Assembly: GCA_964617665.1 (NCBI GenBank)
Contig: CAZUAH010000292.1
Location: 1-17,043, forward strand
Source of the DNA: JADHUC01 sp964617665
GTDB taxonomy: Bacteria > Planctomycetota > Planctomycetia > Pirellulales > Pirellulaceae
Reading direction: 5' to 3'
DNA length: 17,043 nt
The stretch's first letter is position 1, and each line of letters opens with the position of its first letter. This document shows positions 6,125 through 15,300 of the stretch, one piece after another. Both the position numbers and the translations under genes were made by a program. Below the pieces are notes generated by a model. That model made no database searches. It saw only the letters and a list, made by a program, of their open reading frames with translations, and was not told where the DNA came from.

Positions 6125-7333
6125 TTAGTCCGGCGTTAGCAGCTCGATTCCGTCACGTGCCTTGTTGACGCGAAAGCGGACAACGTAGATACGGCTGGGG
6201 GCGTTGCCTCGTTCGACATAGGAAACCAGGATCGAATCGTCCGCGAGTTTTGTGCCGCCGGGATATCCATATGAGGAACTGTCCAAGGGAATCGATTTGG
6301 TCCAAGTGTGGCCGTGGTCGGAACTGATGGAGATACACAGCCTACCGACGGTTGCCACGCAAACGACGGCGCCGTCACCGAGAACAAACAATCGTGGTGC
6401 CTTGAATGTTCCGCTGATCGGGATGCGGCCGGTTTCCTTCCAGGTTACTCCTTTGTCGGCGGAGTGGAATACGCCGCCGTCCGGTCGACACACCATGAGG
6501 AGTTGGCCGTCGGCCAAGAGAGCAATCGCCGGTTCGTCTACTCGCCTGTCTTTCCGGCGAACCTGCGAAACGGCGCGCCACGTCTTGCCGGCATCGTCCG
6601 AGCGATGGATGACGCCGAATTCAAGCCCGCCCTGCGAATTTAGACAGTAGGTCGGCCAGAGAATTCCGCCGTCGGGCAGTTGGATCGGCTGGGCGTGGGA
6701 TCGTTCGTAGAATTGGCCGGGACTGTCGAGCCAAATCGGTTTGCTCCAGGTTTCTCCATTGTCGGTCGATCGGATCACGCATTGTCGCGTGTTCAAGCCA
6801 TCGAGCGTGTGAGCCAATTCGGCTGGTGCCTTGTCATAGCCGTACCAAGAGGCCTGGACGTTCACGAAACACAGCAGCGTGCCGTCTTCCAACTGCAGCA
6901 GACCGTATGGACTGTCGTCCTGCGCCAGGTCCATGATGGTCCGCGGCTTGGACCATGTTCGGCCACCATCCGTTGATGTGGTGACCATTGACCGACCACC
7001 AGTTGGTGCATTGAAGTCCAGCGGCCATCCCTGCGCTCGCCAGCGCAGTGCCAGTTCTGGCTCGATCAAACGTGGCTCGGCAAACGAACTGTGCCAGTAG
7101 CCCCACTGATGCACCAACATCAAACGGCCGTCGGCCAAACGCTCGATGTTGCCCGCCCAGCCAAAGTCGCCCATGCCAGGGAAAGGATCGGGGCGATTGA
7201 AGTCGTGCCCGGTGACCACGACGCGGGCTGCTTCAATTGTGAGGGGTCTCGTCGCACCTTCCCTTCGCGGTTCGGCCGCTCGCATGGATGGGAATGCGAG
7301 AGAGCAAACGACGACGATTGGCAGTATTCGCAT
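6125..7333 (-). CDS. Secreted Asp-box (BNR) sialidase-like protein
   Basis: This 402-residue protein starts with a signal peptide (MRILPIVVVCSLAFPSMRAA). It carries five Asp boxes of the form SxDxGxTW, starting at residues 120 (STDGGRTW), 189 (STDNGETW), 245 (SDDAGKTW), 291 (SADKGVTW) and 337 (SSDHGHTW), each followed by a basic or turn residue. This spacing is typical of six-bladed propellers of the exo-alpha-sialidase superfamily. The classical FRIP motif and an obvious arginine triad are not apparent, so sialidase activity cannot be assumed; many planctomycete members are probably other glycosidases or binding propellers. The ATG at 7333 is supported by GAGGG six bases upstream. The gene is transcribed away from the Gfo/Idh/MocA operon and converges with the URO-D-fold gene. 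It is likely periplasmic or extracellular. Confidence 0.85.
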   Translation of the reverse strand: MRILPIVVVCSLAFPSMRAAEPRREGATRPLTIEAARVVVTGHDFNRPDPFPGMGDFGWAGNIERLADGRLMLVHQWGYWHSSFAEPRLIEPELALRWRAQGWPLDFNAPTGGRSMVTTSTDGGRTWSKPRTIMDLAQDDSPYGLLQLEDGTLLCFVNVQASWYGYDKAPAELAHTLDGLNTRQCVIRSTDNGETWSKPIWLDSPGQFYERSHAQPIQLPDGGILWPTYCLNSQGGLEFGVIHRSDDAGKTWRAVSQVRRKDRRVDEPAIALLADGQLLMVCRPDGGVFHSADKGVTWKETGRIPISGTFKAPRLFVLGDGAVVCVATVGRLCISISSDHGHTWTKSIPLDSSSYGYPGGTKLADDSILVSYVERGNAPSRIYVVRFRVNKARDGIELLTPD

Positions 7334-7453
7334 GGTCTTCCCTCAGATCTGTTGCGGTGGCAACGGGCTCAGGTCACACTGCTTTCTCGGCGGGGGGCGA
7401 CGAATGTAGCAACAGGACTATTCCATCGGTCGCCAGACGGCGTTACGTTGATA

Positions 7454-7462
7454 TGGTCTAAT
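7454..7462 (+). promoter_or_regulatory. Possible extended -10 promoter element for the 7502-15833 operon
   Basis: TGG followed by TCTAAT (five of six matches to the -10 consensus) forms an extended -10 about 40 bases ahead of the ATG at 7502. The -35 position 17 bases upstream (CAGACG) is poor, which is usual for extended -10 promoters. This is a consensus-only call. Confidence 0.3.
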
Positions 7463-7501
7463 ACGGAGCATTGACGAGACTTTCTAATCGAGAGGACGAC
7501 T

Positions 7502-8800
7502 ATGCGCATTACTACTGTATCACATTTGACGCGTCGCCGTTTCCTGAAAACGAGCGCGGGGGCGATCGGGGCAGCTGTGGCGCCGATGGTCGTTCCTGAC
7601 AGCGCACTAGGGTTGAGCGGCATTGTCGCTCCCAGCGAACGAATCACTTTGGGCGGCATCGGCATTCGTAACCGCGGTGGTTATGTGCTGAGCTTCATGT
7701 TGCAGCAACCCGACGTGCAGTTCGTCGCCATTGCTGATGTCCGGGCCGACCGGCGTAAGGCCGTCAAGGGCATGGCCGACAACAAGAATGCCAACAGCGA
7801 CTGCGACACGTACCGCGATTTCCGCGAATTGCTTGCTCGTGACGATATCGACGCCGTGTTGATCGCCACGGGCGACCGTTGGCATGCTCACGCGTCGATG
7901 ATGGCGGCCGAAGCGGGCAAAGACATCTATTCCGAAAAACCGTGTGCCATCACACTCAGTCTTGCCCGCACCTTGGCCGACACGATTCGGCGTCACGGGC
8001 GCGTGTTTCAGGCGGGCACACAGCGACGAACCGTCAGCAATTTCGTCCAAGCCGTCCGCTGGGCGCAAGACGGAAAACTCGGCAAACTCCACACGCTCCA
8101 TGCTTCGATCTACCGACTGCGCGACAGCCACGAATGGCTGCCGGCCCAACCAGAACCGCCGAAAGAGATCGTCGACTGGGATATGTGGCTGGGACCGGCG
8201 CCGTGGCGGCCGTTCAACCAGCGGTATGTCGATGGCGGATGGCGAGGATACTTCGATCTCGATTCCGGCGCCACGCTTCACGACTGGGGTGCGCACACGT
8301 TGGATCTCTGCCAGTGGGCCAACCAGGCCGACGACACGACGCCCATCGAATTCGAACCGATCGACGTTCCGGACGACAACGTGATCGTCGGCCGGTACGC
8401 GAACGGAGTGAAGGTGGTGCTGCGCTACTCGGGATGGCTCGGACTGGGAACGTGTCCGGTGCGATTCGAGGGCGACGAGGGCTGGATCGAGACCGGCGAC
8501 ACCGGACAAACGGCCGTGTATCCCGACTCGTTACGGTCCGAACTGGCAGCGCCTCCGGCCGAACGCGGCACGGCGCCCAAGAATCATGTCCGCGATTTCC
8601 TCGACTGCGTGAAATCGCGAGCCAAACCGGCGGCCAATGCGGATATCACTGCGCAATCCCACATTGCCTGTCACGCCGCCGCCATTGCATACCGCCTGGG
8701 ACGCAAAGTGACGTTTGATCCAGTGAAAGAAGAGTTCATCGGCGATGAAGAAGCCAATCGCATGCGAACTCGTGCCATGCGCGAGCCGTGGACGGTGTAG
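7502..8800 (+). CDS. Tat-exported Gfo/Idh/MocA family oxidoreductase
   Basis: This 432-residue protein begins with a twin-arginine signal (LTRRRFLKTSAGAIGAAVAP), so it is probably folded with its cofactor before export. The Rossmann domain shows LGGIGIRNRGG (residues 50-60), the glycine-rich NAD(P) loop, and the family's EKP motif at 145-147 (YSEKPCA). The C-terminal domain has HDWGAHTLD at 260-268, the D-x-x-x-H active-site helix of this superfamily (D261, H265), and LGPAPWRPFN at 230-239, seen in planctomycete members. Gfo/Idh/MocA enzymes oxidise or reduce hydroxyls of sugars and cyclitols; some make 3-keto-glycosides that DUF1080 hydrolases then cleave, and a DUF1080 fusion lies 55 bases downstream. 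The start has a GAGAGGA-type ribosome site. It is the first gene of the four-gene operon. The substrate is inferred, not shown. Confidence 0.92.
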   Translation: MRITTVSHLTRRRFLKTSAGAIGAAVAPMVVPDSALGLSGIVAPSERITLGGIGIRNRGGYVLSFMLQQPDVQFVAIADVRADRRKAVKGMADNKNANSDCDTYRDFRELLARDDIDAVLIATGDRWHAHASMMAAEAGKDIYSEKPCAITLSLARTLADTIRRHGRVFQAGTQRRTVSNFVQAVRWAQDGKLGKLHTLHASIYRLRDSHEWLPAQPEPPKEIVDWDMWLGPAPWRPFNQRYVDGGWRGYFDLDSGATLHDWGAHTLDLCQWANQADDTTPIEFEPIDVPDDNVIVGRYANGVKVVLRYSGWLGLGTCPVRFEGDEGWIETGDTGQTAVYPDSLRSELAAPPAERGTAPKNHVRDFLDCVKSRAKPAANADITAQSHIACHAAAIAYRLGRKVTFDPVKEEFIGDEEANRMRTRAMREPWTV

Positions 8801-8855
8801 GAACGAAAGTGAGACATAACCCTCCGTCTATGAGACGAAAACGGGAGATACGAGA

Positions 8856-11384
8856 ATGCTTTGCTTGAGACGATTATCTGTGAGACTCACAGTCGCGTGT
8901 CTGTTGATGACGACCGCGCACGTGCTTCATGGGCAAACGCCCAAAGAGAAGCCGCAAGAAGAGGCTGCTCGGGCGGTTGCTGTTCTGAAATCGGACGCCT
9001 CGGTATTTGACAAGGCAAAGGCTTGCCAGCGTCTTGCCGTCATCGGCGACAAGGAGGCTGTGCCGGCGTTAGCGGCTTTGCTTGCGGACGAAAACCTGTC
9101 GAACTATGCCCGGACTGGACTGGAGGCGATTCCCGATCCGGCCGCGGACGACGCACTACGCGATGCGATGGGCCGGCTTGAGGGAAACCGGCTGATCGGC
9201 GTGATCAGTTCGATTGGCCGAAGGCGGGACGCCGAAGCTGTCGACCGCTTGGCAACTCGATTGAAGGACGGTGACCCTGCGGTGGCAGGGGCCGCCGCCA
9301 AAGCCATCGGCTGCATCGGCAATGCCCAGGCAGCCGGAATCCTACAAAAGGCGTTGACCGAAGCCGCGCCTGACGTGCGTCCTACCGCAGCCAGCGGTTG
9401 CTTGATCTGCGCCGAGGGCCTTGCGAAGCAGGGACAGCGCGATCAGGCATTGGCCTTGTACGACACCGTGCGCAAGGCGGAATTACCCGAACACGTAGTC
9501 ATGGCGGCGACTTTGCATGCAATCGTCGCTCGTGGAAACGATGGCATCCCGCTGTTGGTGGAAGAGCTTGAATCGGACGATGAAGCGCGGTTCCGCAATG
9601 CGATCCATGCGGCTCGGAGTCTGGACGGCGATGTGTCGGGCGTGCTGATGGCACAGTTCGACAAGCAGCCGGCGGCACGCCAAGTCCTGTTGCTTCTCGC
9701 GCTGGGTGACCTTGGCGACAAAACGGCCTTGCCAACGATCTTGAAAGCAGCCAAAACCGCTACCGGCGATGTGCGGGTCGAAGGGATTCGCCTGCTGGCG
9801 ACGTTTGGTGATGCTTCCGCCGTGCCCATACTCTTTGACGCAGCCGCGGAGGCTGACGAGTCCATCGTACAAGCTGCTCGGTCGGCACTTGCTGCCATCG
9901 AGAGTGAAGAGGTTGATGCGGCGATTGTCACAATGCTCGACTCTGGCAACGAAGGAACTCGCCTATTGGCCATCGAACTGGCGGGCCAGCGCTGTATCAG
10001 TTCCGCAGCGCCGGCGCTGTTGAAACTGGCCGATGGCTCCGAGGTGAGCGTACGCCTTCCGGCCATCAAGGCGTTGGGAACGACGATCGGGCTCGACAAT
10101 CTTCCCCAACTCCTTGCTCGAATTACGGCTGAGAAGACGCCCGACGAAGCACCCGCTGTGAAAAAAGCCATCCAGGTGGCTTGCTCCAGGATGCCGGATC
10201 GGGAGGCGTGTGCCGATCAGCTTTCGCTGGCCATGTCGAGTGCACCGACCGATGTGAGAGTCTTCCTGCTCGAACAACTCGCGACGGTCGGTGGAGCCAA
10301 GTCGCTGGCAACGGTCGTAACCGCCGCTCGTAGCGAGGAAGAGGCCATCCAGGACGCTGCAACCCGAGTGCTTGGCGAATGGATGAGCGCCGACGCCGCG
10401 CCGGAGCTGTTTGAGCTGGCGAAAACGCTGACCAACAAGAAGTACAAAATTCGAGCGTTGCGCGGCTACATCCGCATCGCTCGGCAACTGAGTGCATCGC
10501 CGGAGCAGAGCGTGAAAATCTGCCGTAGCGCCCTGGCCATCGCTGACCGCGACGACGAGAGGAAGCTGGCGATGGACGTGCTGGCTCGTGTTGCGACATC
10601 TGATGCGCTGTCGGTGGTTGCTTCCTGTTTGAGCGATGATCGCCTGAAAGGACGTGCGGCCGGCGCGGTCATTGTTATCGGCGAAAAACTCATCCAATCG
10701 TCTCCGGGCGAAGTGGGCAAAGCTGTACAACTGGCTCTCCCGGCTGTTGGCAACAACCAGTCGTTGATCGATCGGGCCAAAATGCTGCTGGCACAGGCCG
10801 AGCGAGCATCTTCGGCCAATCGCGACGAAGAAGCATTCGTCTCGATCTTCGACGGCAAGACGATGAAGGGGTGGGAAGGAAACCTGGACATGTTTCGGAT
10901 CGAAGAAGGTGCGATCATCGCCGGCACAATGAAGGGTCGTATCCCGCAGAACGAGTTCCTTTGCACGGAAAAGGAATACGAGAACTTTGAACTCCGTCTG
11001 CAATTCAAGATCCTCGGCGAGAGGCCCAACGCAGGCATTCAAATCCGCTCGCGGCGGATTCCCAACCATCACGAAGTGTGCGGTTATCAAGCCGACCTGG
11101 GTGTTGGTTGGTGGGGTTGCCTCTATGACGAGTCGCGACGCCGAAAGGTTCTGACCGGCCCCGAACCTAAGAAACGAACCGAGCCAGTCCGCATGAACGA
11201 CTGGAACGACTATCGAATTCTGTGCGAGGGCAAACGCATCCAACTTTGGATCAATGGCGTTCAAACCGTCGACTACACTGAGCAAGACGCGAACATCGAG
11301 CAGAAAGGCATCATCGGACTGCAGGTCCACTCCGGCGCTCCAATGGAAGCCTGGTATCGCAACATTCGCATCAAAGAACTGTGA
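8856..11384 (+). CDS. Secreted HEAT-repeat protein with C-terminal DUF1080 (3-keto-disaccharide hydrolase) domain
   Basis: This 842-residue protein has a signal peptide (MLCLRRLSVRLTVACLLM, cleavage near LHG-Q). Residues about 35-650 are a long array of alpha-helical HEAT/armadillo-type repeats: recurring units such as KEAVPALAALLADE, SAVPILFDAAAEADES and SAAPALLKLADGSEVSVR of roughly 30-40 residues. Residues about 660-842 form a DUF1080 domain starting SIFDGKTMKGWEG and ending GIIGLQVHSGAPMEAWYRNI. The helical solenoid probably acts as a binding scaffold and the beta-sandwich as the 3-keto-glycoside-cleaving or sugar-binding part; the division of roles is inferred. GGGAG lies 8 bases before the ATG. 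Being 55 bases after the Gfo/Idh/MocA gene suggests an oxidise-then-cleave pair. HEAT-DUF1080 fusions are, to my knowledge, a planctomycete/verrucomicrobial trait. Confidence 0.9.
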   Translation: MLCLRRLSVRLTVACLLMTTAHVLHGQTPKEKPQEEAARAVAVLKSDASVFDKAKACQRLAVIGDKEAVPALAALLADENLSNYARTGLEAIPDPAADDALRDAMGRLEGNRLIGVISSIGRRRDAEAVDRLATRLKDGDPAVAGAAAKAIGCIGNAQAAGILQKALTEAAPDVRPTAASGCLICAEGLAKQGQRDQALALYDTVRKAELPEHVVMAATLHAIVARGNDGIPLLVEELESDDEARFRNAIHAARSLDGDVSGVLMAQFDKQPAARQVLLLLALGDLGDKTALPTILKAAKTATGDVRVEGIRLLATFGDASAVPILFDAAAEADESIVQAARSALAAIESEEVDAAIVTMLDSGNEGTRLLAIELAGQRCISSAAPALLKLADGSEVSVRLPAIKALGTTIGLDNLPQLLARITAEKTPDEAPAVKKAIQVACSRMPDREACADQLSLAMSSAPTDVRVFLLEQLATVGGAKSLATVVTAARSEEEAIQDAATRVLGEWMSADAAPELFELAKTLTNKKYKIRALRGYIRIARQLSASPEQSVKICRSALAIADRDDERKLAMDVLARVATSDALSVVASCLSDDRLKGRAAGAVIVIGEKLIQSSPGEVGKAVQLALPAVGNNQSLIDRAKMLLAQAERASSANRDEEAFVSIFDGKTMKGWEGNLDMFRIEEGAIIAGTMKGRIPQNEFLCTEKEYENFELRLQFKILGERPNAGIQIRSRRIPNHHEVCGYQADLGVGWWGCLYDESRRRKVLTGPEPKKRTEPVRMNDWNDYRILCEGKRIQLWINGVQTVDYTEQDANIEQKGIIGLQVHSGAPMEAWYRNIRIKEL

Positions 11385-11428
11385 TCGCAAGAAGGAACCC
11401 GTGAAGGCCGCTTTCTGAAAGGATCACC

Positions 11429-12346
11429 ATGGCGGAACCAATCGCGTACCTGAACGGTCAGTACGTTCCCAATTCGCAGTGTGTTCTGCCGATCTATGAC
11501 GCCGGCATCGTGCTCGGGGCGGCGGTGACAGATCTGTTGCGCACGTTCCGTGGAAAGCCGTACGCCGCGGAAGAGCATGTCCATCGGTTCTTCGAGTCGG
11601 CCCGGTATGCGTACATCGACCTTGGTATGACCGAGGCCGAGATGCTGGCCATTGTCGAGCGACTTCTGACACACAACTTGGAGGTCTGGCCGGAACGAGA
11701 GCTGGCCGTTGTGTTCTACGCGACCGCCGGCGAGTTCCCCGTGTATGCCGGATCGGCGGGAATGGCCGGATCGCAACAGGCCACGGTTTGTCTGCATAGC
11801 TTTCCGCTGCCATTTGAATTGTGGAAACCTGCCGTGGCGGATGGCGTACACGTCGTCACACCCACGCAACGACACGTACATCCGAATACGCTCAGCAGCA
11901 AAGTCAAGCACCGTAATCGGCTGCACATGTGGATTGGTGACCACCAGGCGCATTTGGTCGATCCCAAGGCGGTGGGCCTGTATCTCGACTTGGACGGCAA
12001 CGTGACGGAAACCGGCGGTGCCAACTTCGTTATCCTCAAGCAGGAAACGATCGTCAGCCCAAACCGCAACAATATCCTCTGGGGAGTCTCGTTGGAGACC
12101 GTGCGCCGCTTGAGCGGCTCACTCGGTCTGGAATTCTGCGAACGGGACATACAGATCCACGACGTGGCGAATGCCGACGAAGCGTGGCTGTGCACAACGC
12201 CATACTTCCTGGCGCCCGTCGTGAAGATCAACGGTCTGGCCATCGGTACGGGACGTCCCGGTCCAGTGTGGCGGCGGATGGTCGATGCCCTCAGTGCCGA
12301 GGTTGGTGTGGACATTGTCCAACAGATCCTTGAAACTCCATCGTGA
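11429..12346 (+). CDS. Class IV PLP-dependent aminotransferase (BCAT/D-amino-acid transaminase/ADC lyase fold)
   Basis: This 305-residue protein has no signal peptide, so it is cytosolic. It shows the fold-type IV pattern: an N-terminal strand (AYLNGQYVP), GIVLGAAVTDLLRTFRGKPY where branched-chain aminotransferases have 'G.gvFE..r...g.', a lysine cluster SSKVKHRNRL (K160 is the likely Schiff-base lysine; K158 is the alternative), VTETGGANFVI (E194, the conserved glutamate near the cofactor), GVSLETVRRL, and the final ADEAWLCTTPYFLAPV. Substrate class cannot be read from sequence: branched-chain amino acid, D-amino acid and 4-amino-4-deoxychorismate enzymes share these motifs, and the H-R-N after the lysine is not a pattern I can place. 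An AAAGGA site lies 5 bases before the ATG. It is 44 bases after the HEAT-DUF1080 gene and 28 before the HzsA-like gene, so it is co-transcribed with exported proteins although it is itself cytosolic. Confidence 0.88.
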   Translation: MAEPIAYLNGQYVPNSQCVLPIYDAGIVLGAAVTDLLRTFRGKPYAAEEHVHRFFESARYAYIDLGMTEAEMLAIVERLLTHNLEVWPERELAVVFYATAGEFPVYAGSAGMAGSQQATVCLHSFPLPFELWKPAVADGVHVVTPTQRHVHPNTLSSKVKHRNRLHMWIGDHQAHLVDPKAVGLYLDLDGNVTETGGANFVILKQETIVSPNRNNILWGVSLETVRRLSGSLGLEFCERDIQIHDVANADEAWLCTTPYFLAPVVKINGLAIGTGRPGPVWRRMVDALSAEVGVDIVQQILETPS

Positions 12347-12361
12347 ATGCCCTCGAACAGG

Positions 12362-12368
12362 AAAGGAG
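12362..12368 (+). promoter_or_regulatory. Ribosome binding site AAAGGAG fixing a GTG start at 12375
   Basis: AAAGGAG is followed by AACCAC (6 bases) and GTG at 12375. This decides the start of the HzsA-like gene: the longer open frame from ATG 12285 would overlap the aminotransferase by 62 bases and has no signal peptide at its N terminus. Confidence 0.7.
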
Positions 12369-12374
12369 AACCAC

Positions 12375-15300
12375 GTGAAGACCGACACATCTCTTGTCCC
12401 ACGCGGATCCCTGATGAGCATGCGTTTCTGGCTGGTGTGCCTAGCAGCCTTCTTAATTCCCGTTCTGCCATTGCTGGGCCAGAGCGAAAGTCACTTGGTG
12501 GGTCACTGGAAACTCGACGAGAATGACCAGGGCCACCTCGTTACCGATGCGTTGGCGGGCGAGATGCACGGCAGCCTAAACGCTGTCACGGCGGAGCGTT
12601 CTGTCGCCGGCAAGATTGGCCGGGCGATTCGGTTTCCGGCGGCTGGTTCGATTCGCCTCGACCAGAAAGCCGCAGCGCTGGGCAAGCTGACCGACTTTGC
12701 GATTTCGATGTGGATTCAGTACGACGGCGGCCCCAGTCGCCTGCTGTTTACGTTCTCGGACGGCACCTTGAACCACCGCATCCAGGTGGAGGTTCATAAT
12801 GGGGCCCTCGGTTTCGGTTGGCAAAACGGCGGGTCGTGGCAGAATCACATCACGAAGCCTCTCGCGTGGGAGTCGGGTCGGTGGTATCACGTCGTGTTCG
12901 TCAATAACAGCAAGTCGGACAAGTCGATTTTGCGATCGAACGATCTGGTATGGAAGACCGATGCCAACACGCTTTCGCCCGCGGATCTGAAATCGCCGGT
13001 TAAGCGGGTTGAGATCGGGTCGCTGAACGGCCAGTATCCATTCAACGGCTGCGTGGACGATGTTCGGCTCTTCAATACGGCACTTCCGCTATCAGAGCAG
13101 TTGGCCCTGTACGAGGCGCATCGAAGTACGCCGGACGATCCACAGTGGGTGGCAGCCAAGGCAGCGATGATCGAAAAGCACCGCCGAGTGGAAATGGCCC
13201 GCCGGGCTCGTGAACTGTTCTACACGGAAGAGGCTCCTCATCTGACAAAGACGGAACTTCAGCAAAAGGTCGACTGGCTTTTTCAGAGCGAAGGAGACGA
13301 CCTGCTGACCCGCACAGACAAAGAGATTGTCTGGACTCGTGAGATGATCGAGCGGATGCAGGGACAAGCCGACGCGCCTGATCTGTCGGACGAGATGGCC
13401 GTATTGAAACAGATCGAACGAAGAGCTTCCGCCGCCGACGTGGCGCTCCGTACCTCAGAGATGCGATCTCTCTATTTCGATATCCGCGCCTTGAAACGCA
13501 AGGTAATGCTCAAGTCTCCTGAGATCGATTTTTCGGGGATCATCTGCGTCGACGCGCCGTATACGCAGCGCAGCCCCGACACGCATGGAACGTTCGATCA
13601 AACCGAATGGGTCCACGAGAGCCGGTTCCGGAGCGAGATGTGCGCGTCGCACGGCGCAAAGCTTATCGTTCTGGAAGATTTCGCGAACACGCCGGCACCG
13701 CGCAAGGTTGCCCCGCCGGACGATTTCGGGCGAACGGCGGCGATGATGAGTTTCGACCTCTCCTTCGATGGCCGCCGGGCCTTGTTTTGCATGAAGCCGG
13801 AAGACGAGAAGGCGTACCACCTTTACGAAATTGGGATCGACGGTGATGGAAAAGACCTCCGGCAGATTACCTCCGGCGGATACTCGGACATCGACCCGAT
13901 CTATCTGCCCGGAGACCACTACCTGTTCCTTTCGACCCGGGCTGAAGTGTACGCCCAATGCGGCATGTGGGCGCGCAGCTATATCCAGACTCGTTGCGAT
14001 GCGGACGGCAAGAACATCCACATCCTCACTCCCGGTACGGAACCCGAGTTTTCACCTTCGTTGCTCGACGACGGTCGCATCCTTTCGACTCGCTGGGAGT
14101 ACGTCGACAAGTTCGCCAATCGGATCCAATCGCTGTGGACAATGCGTCCCGACGGCACAGGGGCCGCCACATTCTGGGGCAATCAGACGGAGCATCCCGA
14201 TCACCTGGGCGAAGCGCGACAGATGCCGGGCACCACGAAGGTGATGTTCAACGGATTTGGCCATCATGATGTCTGGGTCGGGTGTATCGGCGTGGTCGAT
14301 CCGAAAGTTGGCCTCAATTTCCCCAACGGCATCTGGAAAGTCACTCAGGAGATGCCCTGGCCGGAGGTTGGCGACGGTCCGATCCCAACGCCCGGGTTGA
14401 CCGAACAATACCACACATCGGGCAAATACGCCGCCTACAAGACGCCTTATCCGCTGAGCGAAGAGTTGTTCTTGGTTTCCGCCCGAACCGGCGCCCTGGG
14501 AGTCCGGAGCATGCGGTCCGCTCACGATCCGACCATCGGCAAGTTTAAGCTCTACCTGATGGACATCTACGGCAATCGCGAGTTGATCTACGAAGGCGAC
14601 AACAACGTGTTGTATGCGCAGCCGGTCCGTTCACGAGCAACGCCGCCTCTTTTGCCCGATGTTAGCGATACGCCCGGCTCGGAAAAGCTCAACCCGGTGG
14701 TCCGTCCGGGACTGCTGTTCTCGAACAACATTTTCGATAGCGCTCCGCCGGAAGTTCGCGAGCACGGCAAGTACCTGCGAATCGTCGAGAGCATGCCGAA
14801 GAACTATTCCATCGGCATCGTCCACCCCGGCGGCAAGTCGTTCGGCTGCGAGGGCCTGAATACCGCATGGGGAGAGTGGGGCGACGAGTTTCTGCGAGGA
14901 AAGACGCCGACAGCGACAACGGACATTTCGTGGGGCCACAACGGATTGGTGCAAGGACCGATCACTTCCGTTACCGGGCCGCTGGGCGTCAAGCAGGTCC
15001 ACGGCACGGTTCCGATTCGCGAAGACGGCTCGGTCGGTTTCGAGGTTCCACCATGCCGCATGCTCTATTTCCAGGTGCTCGACGAACACTATCGCACGGT
15101 TCACACGATGCGTTCCTGGGTATCGGCAAGACCGGGCGAGTACCGAGGCTGCACCGGTTGTCACGAGAGCCACAATTCGACGCCAGCAGCCCAGCCCATC
15201 ATGCCCAGGACGACGCCCGACGCAATCGAGCCGCCGCCATGGGGCGTCCGCTCGCTCTCCTATGTGAGAGACATCCAGCCGATCTTCGACCGCGCGTGTG

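Noticed and set aside
6125..7333. Assigning true sialidase activity from the Asp boxes
   Set aside because: Asp boxes mark the propeller fold, not the catalytic site; no FRIP motif or clear arginine triad is visible.
9963..11390. A 475-codon minus-strand open frame opposite the HEAT-DUF1080 gene
   Set aside because: The plus strand carries a convincing domain structure with signal peptide and ribosome site; the antisense translation resembles no family.
12285..12374. Upstream extension of the HzsA-like frame to an ATG at 12285
   Set aside because: It overlaps the aminotransferase by 62 bases, has no ribosome site, and would bury the signal segment; the GTG at 12375 has AAAGGAG at ideal spacing.
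12396..12413. The HzsA-like N terminus contains LVPRGS, identical to the thrombin site of expression vectors, with a GGATCC in the DNA
   Set aside because: There is no histidine tag, vector backbone or other cloning sequence nearby, the codons differ from the usual vector versions, and the reading frame continues naturally into a signal segment. Treated as coincidence.
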